The notes below the pieces were generated by a model. That model saw only the letters and a program-made list of their open reading frames with translations. It did not search any database and was not told where the DNA came from. The position numbers and the translations under genes are program-made. Shown here in pieces: positions 45,990 to 64,000 of a stretch of 64,000 nt of DNA. This DNA is from Agelas oroides (taxonomy: Eukaryota > Porifera > Demospongiae > Agelasida > Agelasidae), in assembly GCA_949130485.1 (NCBI GenBank), contig OX422192.1, positions 2,083,585-2,147,584 on the forward strand. The letters run 5' to 3'. Each line of letters starts with the position of its first letter. The stretch's first letter is position 1.

Positions 45990-46470
45990 CATGCCATTTT
46001 TTTGTTTTGTTTTTTTATGGTTTGCACATATTTTTTTGGCTGTGCTACTTTGTACATGGTCAAGTCTAAATGCAAACAATAATCCATCATACCAATGGTT
46101 GTATGCCTAGGATGAAAACCTGACTAACTTGAACCATGCTGAGATATCTCCTAAAAGAAACCAATTGCTTTCCCTTAAACTGTACTACACTACTGCAGTG
46201 GTGGTAGCCTCGTTCCCAGGCTCCTCCCCAGGGGTAGGGGCCTGGGAACGAGGCTCGGGTGGTGGGTACCATAATGATGGTTTGCACATATACTTTTTCA
46301 GCTGTGCTGTACTTTGTATATAGTATGTAGAGTCTAAATGCAAATCATAATCTATCGCACAAATGGTTTGTAACATACGCAAGGCTAGGGTGAAAATCTT
46401 GAACCATGCTGAGATATCTCCTAAAAGAAACCAATTCAGCTTTCCCTTAAACTGTACTACAGTATGAGGT
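45990..46470. repeat. Direct duplication of about 190 bp around a mini-foldback
   Basis: About 46016-46195 and 46276-46455 share GGTTTGCACATAT, AGTCTAAATGCAAA and GAGATATCTCCTAAAAGAAA. Between them lies the TAGCCTCGTTCCCAGG mini-foldback (46205-46256), flanked by CAGTGGTGG and GGGTGGTGG (7 of 9 identical). Confidence 0.85.
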
Positions 46471-46516
46471 TAGCAAGCGGCAATAACTCAACAGTAAAAA
46501 TTTTGCATTAGCAAAG

Positions 46517-49500
46517 TCAGTCAAGAAATTGTCTGTACAATGTAGCTAGCTTACCAGAGTCAAAGCTAGGATTAATGGTGATCTTTACAATCTGAGAAAA
46601 TCCCTCAGTTATCTCAGGTTCAGTAAATTTGGACTTGTACATATTGAACGCCAGGTCGTTCACCTTCTTGTAGCTTGAATCGTTCACTGTAAGTTCTCTG
46701 AACTTATTGTTGTGTTTAGCATGTGCAACGCTGGTTGTAAACACGAAACATCGGATTGGAACACTGTTCTTATGTGCACACTCAATGTACCGTAGTCTCG
46801 ATTCAGTATCCGGATTCGTGTTATCCACAACGACGCTCTTTCCAACTTTAAGTGCTGTTTCACACTCAGCCACACACTTCTGCCAGGTTCCCAGGATGTC
46901 CCTGTTGACATGAATATACCCTCTGGACTTCAAGTGACTCTTGTAGAATGTTGATTTACCGGAAGCTGGGCACCCAACAAAGATGATAACTTCCTGTTTC
47001 TCAGAAAACATTTTAGTGTCAGGAGGCTCTAGTTTGGGGGTCGCTTGGGCGTAGTTGAGGGACCGAGGATCAAAGTCTCCCCAAGTGAACTTGGTACAGT
47101 TAGGATAGCCTAGGAAACATTCTTGAGGGGTCATAAACTTGAGGTTGAGGTTTGCTGCAAACTTGCGGTCAGCACATGAGAAGTCCTTCTTTGCTCCTGC
47201 AAGAGTGATGAGCATGAGGGTAATAAAGAGTTTTCCTGGAGGAGTTATTTGCATAATACAGTACCGTAGTGTCCCGCAAGTACGCCCCCCCTTTTGCAAC
47301 CTTAGCCTTAGTATAAAGCACAGGGGGGGCTTATATGCGGGATGCGACATTTTCTCTCGCGATTACACCCTCCCTTCCGGTGCCCCGCCCACAACTTCGT
47401 GTCCAGATAGAAGAAGACAACGCATTTGACGACTTTGCAGTTACCATCTGGAAGGATGTTATCGAAGGTTATTCCGTCGTACATTTCGATCACATTGCTG
47501 TGTTTGAAGCGCCATATCGCTGAACTTCTGTTAAGGGCGGGGCTCATACGTGCTTCGTTGAGGTACAAATATCTACGAACCACATATGAGCCCTGGAAGT
47601 TCAAATACAGCGATACGATCGACGGAATAACCTTCAGTTGCTACACGGGACTGCCACACATATACTATGGTGCGTGGGCGGATGAAAGGCGCCGCATGGG
47701 GTCATATATGGCATATAGACCACGCAGCTGCGACCGCAGGGAGTATATTGCTGAGTCAGGGGTGTATATTTCAACCGCAAGGGAGTATATTGCTGAGTCA
47801 GGAGTGTATATTTTCAACCGCAAGGGAGTATATTGCTGAGTCAGGGGTGTATATTTGGCAATCAGTCATAACTGCAGCACAAAGAAACGGAAAACTTTTT
47901 GTTTTGCAATGGAATGGCCAATTCCCCCCAGTCCTCACTATAGCCTATAGGAGAGCCACTGCCAGCACTATAGAGCCCCCGTACTCAGTATTAGCACAAC
48001 AGCCAAAGTATTAAACAATGGAAAAGAGAGTCACTAGGACTAATGTACTGGTATACACTGCCTAGGACAGACTATGCATGTCATTCATGTGAGCAAATCA
48101 CAGAGGAACTTGTAGTAGGTGATAGGTAAACACACCATTATTTCTCCCACCTGGCATCCAGCCAGCCTCCCTGCCAGCCGCATCTCCAACAAAGAAGCTA
48201 ACCTCCTTCTCCACCTTCATCCCTCCGTTCTCATGTTGAACCAAGTGCTCCCACATCCCAGTACAAGGCTTCCTGTAACTGTCACGTGAGGTAGCCGCCA
48301 ACAGCAGCAGTGGTACACAAAGCTTTCTTGCCACACCCTCCATCTTCTGCTTAAACTCTTCTTTAGTTGGTTTTCCCCTGATGATTCCAAGCTGATTCGA
48401 GAAGAGGATAACCTTGAAACCTTCATCGTGCAATGACTGCAGCTTCTCTGATACATTTTTTATTAGCTTCCAATCATTCGGACCTGTCGCAAACCTCTTC
48501 CCTGAGGCAGTTTCAATCAGAGTACCATCCACATCGAAGGCCGCAATTTTCGCTGAGTGGGTAGGAGGACCGTACTGAAACACCAATAAGGTATCAATGT
48601 CCTCCTTCCATTTGGTGTCAAACTGGCTTGCCGAATTACTCGTCCCACTCTTTGGTTTTGTCTTGAAGAAACGATCTAGAGATTTTTGTTGGGGTTTAGC
48701 AGGATGGCCAGAAGTTTGTGCTTTTAGTGAGGCTTCATCCATAACAGCACAAGGTGACTCTAGTTTCACTTGCTTTGGATCAGTGGGACACACTTTGTCT
48801 TCACTTCGTTTTCTCTTATGACCTTTACTGCTGCTACTGTTACATTCCAGTACAGATACCTCATCTGATTCCTGCAAAGAACCTTGTCTGTCATCAGCCT
48901 CCTCGCTTTCTTTCTGCAGGTCTTTCAATACACTCTCAGACACCTTCTTCCCAAAGTGGACATGGTATTTGTAGCAGCTTTCAACCAGCTGGAAGCATCC
49001 TCCTGGCCCCAGTGTGTATGTATCACCCTCACTCAGGAGCTGGTCTCCCACTTTGGATGGCTTTGATCCAAGCTGTTTCAACGTCACTTCCTGTTTGTCA
49101 TAATCTGCAGTAAGCTCCACCTACATGTATATGAGAGTATTATATAATTATCATCATAGTACAAATCTATATACCAAAAAATACCACAAGTTTGTTGCAA
49201 TCTGTATTGTTGCGAGTGCATAACATTGCCAATGGCAACAAATGAGTGATATTTTTTCTGGTATGGCTAGATACCACGGTGATTATGGCTTTATCGTATG
49301 AAACTTCTGGTTTCATTGCTACATGACTTGAAGTACTGATATGGATTCTCATGTGACTTGTAGTACTGACTGACAGTAAAGCTGCAAGACTTCTTCATTG
49401 ACTCTTGTACATTCGTGTGAGTTAGACGTATCATACAAACGGTACAAATGTGTACACCCACTCTACATGTAGTAACTTGTAATACACAACCAATTTGCAA

Positions 49501-51207
49501 AAGTAACTACCGTAGTCTCGCAAAGAGCACCCACCCCCTACTTTTGGCCCAATTTCCTATATATGGTCAAAGGTTACTCAAATGAGCGCCCACCCTGGAA
49601 TGAGCTTCACGGGGCGTAAGGTAGGTAGAAAGATTTCAAAGGTAGTGTCTCTATAGCCTCGTTCCCAGCCCCCGCCCAGCTTTCCATCACTTGCAGTACG
49701 GAAAAGCCGTGGAGAGCCTGGTATCTTTTCTCACGTGAGCATGACGTAATCGGAAAATGGCGAAATTATGCAGAACTAACAGGCTGCGTTTCGCGTATTT
49801 TAAACCGACTACACGCTCAACGCTTGGTATGTAAGACAGTCGCCTCCTGCTAGCTAGATACGTGCGGTAAGTTACCTGGTACCTTGGCTCTTTTCGCTGT
49901 TCTGGGCCCGGTGCGCCCACGCACAATTAAACCCTTTCTACCATCCTTTCTATCCTGACATCACTCACATGAGAAAAGATACCAGGCCCTCTCCCGCTTT
50001 ACCGTACTAATAAGCAACGGAAAGCTGGGCGGGGCCTGGGAACGAGGCTAGTGTCTCTAAACACAAAGTTCTTGTTTCAGCAAAACTTGGGTTGATGTAA
50101 CTTATTATCTGTCTACTACTGATATTGCTGCCATAATTTGTACTGAGCACGGTACAACCATATTATGATAGGATACAAACTTGAAACTATTACAAAGACT
50201 TTTGTATGTAGTTATAATCAAAAACACCACTCGTTTAGGTTTCAATATATGGCTCAATTTACAAACTTCTAAGATATATCAGATCTCCCTTCCCAATTTA
50301 AGGGATAGCTGCTTACATCTCACCGGTAGAAGTGTTTGCCACTGGATCAAAACAAAAATATCAACACACCTTTTTAACAAAGTAAGTCCGTACCTATCTT
50401 CAGATGGGTCACTTTTAGCCATTCAATGCCTGTATTTTCAATGCTGCTGGGGTCTTGAAACTGGATCCAAAGCCATTTTGTGTAGACTTGTGACAAACCA
50501 CACCCACTCATTTGCAAGCTTTGAATGCCCATGTTCTTGACCAGCAAATGCCTGTCCAGACTGAAAAATGCAACAGTACCGGAAATGGAGCCTCTACAAG
50601 CATATGCTAAGCCTATTTGTGCTCAGAAGAAGACTATCTAGTGCCAACCAGGCCTTCATTTTCTGCAGCCAAATACAACTACCATGTTCTGTCACACCCA
50701 CCCATCTCCCCCGACCCTTTCTTCTAGTCCAGACGGCTTACATGTATCCGCTGAGTGTACTATGTGACATCATAAAGCTGAAATCTGATGACCACAAAAT
50801 AGGAAAGTGCTAGAGCTGAACAAGGGATCAACGTCAACATAGACCAAAATCAACGGATAAACAAATTACTTCTCAGATACTAAGGAGGCGTGGCTATCCT
50901 TTGAACCTTTGTAGATCAACCAATCAAACGCTTTGGAAGGAGAAAACTGAGCAATCAAGGGGAATTTCATTGATCAAGGTCTACAATACTGGTCGCCAAC
51001 ACTTGAACAGGTTTTGGAGATGTAACCGGCTAACTTGCCGCGGCCAATACTTTCCCTCACTTGATTTCTTGAAATCTTTTTGTCGGTGATGTGGGTGAGA
51101 GGGCCTCGACCAATCCTCACTGGTTCACCATCTGGTAGGTCGATGGCTGGGTAGGATTTATCACTAGATATCAGCTGGCAGAAGGACTCCAGTTGAACGC
51201 CAGCCAT
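46517..51207 (-). CDS. PNKP: Bifunctional polynucleotide kinase 3'-phosphatase
   Basis: Three exons, 51207-51061, 49120-48151 and 47196-46517, join in phase and give 598 aa (human PNKP is 521). PNKP restores 5'-phosphate and 3'-hydroxyl ends during strand-break repair in nucleus and mitochondria. An FHA domain spans exons 1-2 (EPVRIGRGP, KKISRNQ joined to VELTADYD). A basic stretch (HKRKR, residues 150-154) suits a nuclear signal. The linker has QKSLDRFF (194-201). The HAD phosphatase domain has FDVDGTL (245 on) and FSNQLGI. The kinase domain has P-loop GCPASGKST (447-455), VNRDILGTWQKC and VVDNTNPD, and ends LYRQFLD. All catalytic motifs are intact. The linker is longer than in vertebrates. 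Transcribed divergently from the protease gene 195 bp away. Confidence 0.95.
47270..47670. repeat. Foldback repeat in a PNKP intron, related to 17620-17945
   Basis: It contains CTGCTACACGGGACTG-type, AAATATCTACGAACCACATA and ACCTTCAG segments shared with the copy at 17620. The inner part is partly palindromic about 47560. The plus strand reads VQIEEDNAFDDFAVTIWKD, faintly like the core of HIRAN domains, but the frame is short and I do not call a gene. Confidence 0.55.
47733..47860. repeat. 42-43-bp tandem repeat, 3 copies
   Basis: GAGTATATTGCTGAGTCAGG occurs at 47741, 47783 and 47826, inside a PNKP intron. Confidence 0.9.
49645..50059. mobile_element. MITE, 397 bp, with perfect 9-bp target-site duplication
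   Basis: The body 49654-50050 begins TAGCCTCGTTCCCAGCCCCC and, inverse from the right, TAGCCTCGTTCCCAGGCCCC. The inverted repeats extend at least 100 bp (shared GCCTGGTATCTTTTCTCA). GTGTCTCTA flanks at 49645-49653 and 50051-50059. It is the best-preserved full-length member of the family in the window, lying in the first PNKP intron. Confidence 0.95.
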
Positions 51208-51402
51208 CTATCAGGGTTCAAAGTACAGAAGTAAGTTTACGTACGTATGCGGAAAAATACGAAGTAATCATATGACACGTGCACGTGGTTTGTAGACGAT
51301 TAGCTTAGCTCGGCCTCTTCAGCTCACTATAAAGTGTGACCTTATCATAACTGTACTGCAGTTGCGTTTGCAAACTACTACCGTGTGCGAGGCTCTTCCC
51401 AG
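51208..51402. promoter_or_regulatory. Divergent promoter between PNKP and the cysteine protease
   Basis: 195 bp separates the two start codons. Toward the protease it carries TATAAA at 51328-51333, about 70 bp before the ATG. Two abutting palindromic E-boxes (CACGTG, 51276-51281 and 51282-51287) lie near the middle. E-boxes of this kind bind bHLH-zip factors such as USF or MITF/TFEB; use in this species is inference. Confidence 0.6.
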
Positions 51403-61331
<9,929 letters not shown>

Positions 61332-62206
61332 CCTTGATAGAAGAAAAAACTGCTGATAAGGAAAAGACTTTAATAGGGATAAGAAACTTGTGTGGTCATC
61401 GGTTGTAATGCCTCCTTCTTGTGCATGACCCCTAGTTTATTGTTGTACACTATTGTAATTATGCAATTTGGGTTAATGCTGTTTTCAGCTGAAATTGCCG
61501 AATTTTAAATAGTTGTGTAGTCAGCAGTAAAAGAAAGACGTTTAGCCTTGTAGTGCTACCTGTCTGCTTTCTCCCCCCAACCCGGCTAGTTCAGTGATGA
61601 AGTGTGTTTGACAAGCTCATTCAGAAGCTTCTAGTCTGGTATTTTTCACTCTCTTTTGATCTGAAATTACACGTGCCTGCAGACCAGTTCATGAATGCCC
61701 GTGGCATCTCCCCTACTACAGCATTGTAGTGTGCTAGCATTATGATATACCACCACATGTAATCTGACAACTTTCAATATCGGGTATTGGTTTTATTTTA
61801 ATCTTGTCTCCAGACCTCACATTTCTTGCCAGGAGGAGTGCACAGGCTGTGGGCATGAGACTTACTAGCATGTTCTTCCTGGCATGCCAATTACTATCCT
61901 CGTTCCCAGATTACAAGTGGCCATGGACTGGGGATGAGGCTACACTGCCTGGTTGGTTATACAAGCTATATATCAAGAGTGCATGATGACAGGAGACATA
62001 AGTCATGTATTGGTGCCAGACCCCACCATTTCTCACCAGGAGGCGTGTCTGGCCTGGGCACAAAACTATAATAATACAGATTACCAGCTAGCCTGCGTGT
62101 ATTAAAGTACCTAACACTTTTCCTAATTAACCCTTTTTCTTTGTTCATCACTCCATTGGTTTCTAATAAGCTGCAAATACAAAATGAGAACAGAAATAAT
62201 ATAGGT
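61332..62206. other. Intergenic 3' flank with small foldbacks
   Basis: Between the protease stop and the helicase stop (convergent genes) there are three short foldback or TAG-type fragments: about 61804-61862 (TCTCCAGACC...GGGCATGAGAC), 61891-61941 (CCTCGTTCCCAG...CTGGGGATGAGGCTA) and 62013-62064. No gene seen. Confidence 0.6.
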
Positions 62207-63601
62207 CTATATTTCTTGCTTTTTTCCCTCCACTTGCAAGTTCTTGTAATGCAACATCAATCGTTTCAGTTCTGGACTCCCACTTGCAAACACCACGGCT
62301 CGACCAACATTCCCCAGCCTTCCTACACGCCCACAAAGGTGGAGATACTCACTAGCGTTGCGAGGTACCTCCAGAATATAGACAGTGCTCAACCAGGTAA
62401 AATCCAGCCCACGCACTGTTTCCTCAGTCGCAACAACAATTTGCACCCTTCCCGACTTGAAATCATTCAAAAATCTAGGGTACCCCTCTGGAGTTAGGGC
62501 TTTTGTATACAGTGCTGTTGCCTTGACTCCCATGTCATTGAGTTCACTGACAAACTTTCCTATTGATGCACCTCTGTGAATAAAGACAAGCGCAGACTTC
62601 TCTCCACTGTGATTAAAGTGTTCCACAAGTGCTTCTAACTTGTTCACTTCTTCGTCAGATATGAAAATGTACTGATGTTTTATGCTACCGGGTGAAGCCA
62701 GTTTGGTCAGTCGAAAGGTCGAAATTGACTCTACATCTACTCCCCATCCTAGTTCTACCAGTTCTTCGTGCAAAACGCGGTTTACTGTTGCTGAAGCACA
62801 GATGAGTTGTAGTCTTCCTCGCCTAGGTAAGGAGAGCAGTTTCTGGACTACAAGACAGCCAGGTCGAGGGTGTATTTCACGAATGGCTCTTTTCTTGTCT
62901 GGAGCATGCCTACTCAGTGGCTGGAGTATTTTGTCCACTTCATCTAAAACTAGTCTCCGCAGGTTGACAAAATGCTTTGAGTTAGTTTCTAGTAGCTGTA
63001 GCATTCTTTTCGGTGTTATGATGAGTATGTGCGGATTAACGTCCATATACTCCTCCAATGTAGTTTGTTCATCTGTTCCAGAGAAAAGAACACAAATCCT
63101 CTTGCTGTTCTTCCGTGTTCCAGCTAGCCTTGCAGCTTGATAGTGCATCTGGACAGCTAGTTCGCGAGTAGGCACAAGAATCAGGGTGGTCAGGCCAAGA
63201 AACGGATCTTGAAGTGCAGGCAGTAGAAAAGTCAGTGTCTTTCCAGTACCTGTCTCGGAGTGTACAATATAATTCATTCTGTGCAAGATGGCAGGTATAG
63301 CCTCGCACTGAATAAGGGTGGGGGTTGTGATTCCATCCCGTTTCAGAGCCCTGCACAGATGAGATTTGATACCAAGTCCTTGAAAAGTGGAGTGCTCGAC
63401 ATCAAGGGTTTCTGGCAACACTGCGACAGGAGCAAACCTTGACATGCTTGAGTGTGATCTCGAGCCTAATCTTTGTGGGATTGCATTGGACCAGTCACAC
63501 TGTGAACTGCACCATGGGAAAAATACAGTTCTTCCATGTATCCTAGAAGTCAGCCACTTGAAACGAGCCACAGTCGTTCGCATCAGCATGCATGGATGCA
63601 T
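62207..63601 (-). CDS. DDX28: DEAD-box RNA helicase, DDX28-like (DEVD variant)
   Basis: A single exon of 464 aa. ATP-dependent RNA helicases of this kind remodel RNA; DDX28 works in mitochondrial ribosome assembly. Motifs in order: Q motif (GITTPTLIQCEAIP), I SETGTGKT (115-122), Ia PTRELAV (144-150), II DEVD (220-223, in place of DEAD), III SAT (270-272), IV ALVFIHRG, V ATEETVRGLD, VI HLCGRVGRLG (421-430, first Arg replaced). The Arg/Ser/Thr-rich, acid-poor first 50 residues suit a mitochondrial presequence. Three in-frame Met codons lie within the first seven codons. The DEVD box and the Arg/Lys-rich insert after it also recall plant RH58, so orthology to DDX28 is probable, not certain. The gene is convergent with the protease gene. 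Confidence 0.85.
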   Translation of the reverse strand: MHPCMLMRTTVARFKWLTSRIHGRTVFFPWCSSQCDWSNAIPQRLGSRSHSSMSRFAPVAVLPETLDVEHSTFQGLGIKSHLCRALKRDGITTPTLIQCEAIPAILHRMNYIVHSETGTGKTLTFLLPALQDPFLGLTTLILVPTRELAVQMHYQAARLAGTRKNSKRICVLFSGTDEQTTLEEYMDVNPHILIITPKRMLQLLETNSKHFVNLRRLVLDEVDKILQPLSRHAPDKKRAIREIHPRPGCLVVQKLLSLPRRGRLQLICASATVNRVLHEELVELGWGVDVESISTFRLTKLASPGSIKHQYIFISDEEVNKLEALVEHFNHSGEKSALVFIHRGASIGKFVSELNDMGVKATALYTKALTPEGYPRFLNDFKSGRVQIVVATEETVRGLDFTWLSTVYILEVPRNASEYLHLCGRVGRLGNVGRAVVFASGSPELKRLMLHYKNLQVEGKKQEI

Positions 63602-64000
63602 GTTTAAAATTTTCTCTTTATCCGTTGAAATGAATACATACCAGCCCCACCCACATTTGGCCTAGCGCGGCACACAGAGAAGGGAGGACATGACGTCACG
63701 TCGTAGCGACAATTAGTACACTCTGATGACATTCCAACAAGGGCAAGAATCGTGGATGCAAGCTACAAGGATCGCCCTATGGACTAAGTCACGACGGGCG
63801 CATAGTGTTTTCGACTAAGCTGAAGCCATCTGGCTAGTTAAAATTGGATATTATGGCTCACCTCGCAGGCTATAGCTAAGCTTGTAAGTTGTCAGTTTAA
63901 CGCTAGGCGAGTCACAGGAGGCCATTTTAACTGCCAGACCTGTTCAGTTTTGTCGAAAACCTTGCACACCCATTGCGCCCATCACTACTTTCTCGATATA
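63602..64000. promoter_or_regulatory. Upstream region of the helicase gene
   Basis: About 400 bp to the window edge. It has less AT bias than most intergenic sequence here and contains TGACGTCACG (63691-63700), a palindromic CRE-like site. Nothing else recognised. Confidence 0.4.

Overview
This window looks like nuclear DNA of an animal, most likely a demosponge. Genes are split by short GT-AG introns, microsatellites and foldback elements are dense, and there is a local family of death-domain/NB-ARC proteins of the kind expanded in sponges. The species assignment is inference. Every gene model below was assembled by hand from reading frames, splice sites and phase; no search was run.

Layout. 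1-8250 is gene-poor: an array of about 10 AT-rich 93-103 bp repeats, a 21-bp minisatellite, a 1-kb foldback and a (CA)n tract. 8255-13909 (minus) is a five-exon gene of about 486 aa with a heptad-repeat coiled coil and a C2H2-like finger; I do not recognise it. 13990-22550 is mainly repeats (a 32-bp minisatellite, several MITEs, a hAT transposase remnant, a long hairpin) plus a tentative five-exon gene of about 153 aa.

22300-45910 is the striking part. It is a duplicated gene neighbourhood with three recurring members: a BolA-family gene (BOLA1-like), a death domain-transmembrane-NB-ARC-helical repeat receptor-like gene, and a gene with a divergent PARP catalytic domain. Copies differ in integrity. 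There is one intact BOLA1-like gene and one broken copy; two large but damaged NB-ARC genes and one 3' pseudogene; one intact PARP gene, one PARP gene interrupted by a 211-bp tandem duplication, and at least two PARP pseudogene fragments. The inferred ancestral module is BolA (leftward), NB-ARC (rightward), PARP (leftward).

46517-63601 is ordinary housekeeping sequence. It holds PNKP (minus; DNA-end repair kinase/phosphatase), transcribed divergently across 195 bp from a nine-exon lysosomal or secreted cysteine protease of the 26/29-kDa type (plus), and an intronless DEAD-box helicase resembling mitochondrial DDX28 (minus). The protease introns carry large simple repeats right at the splice sites. 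Short foldback elements with TAG[CT]CTCGTTCCCAG ends occur throughout, and several keep 9-bp target-site duplications.
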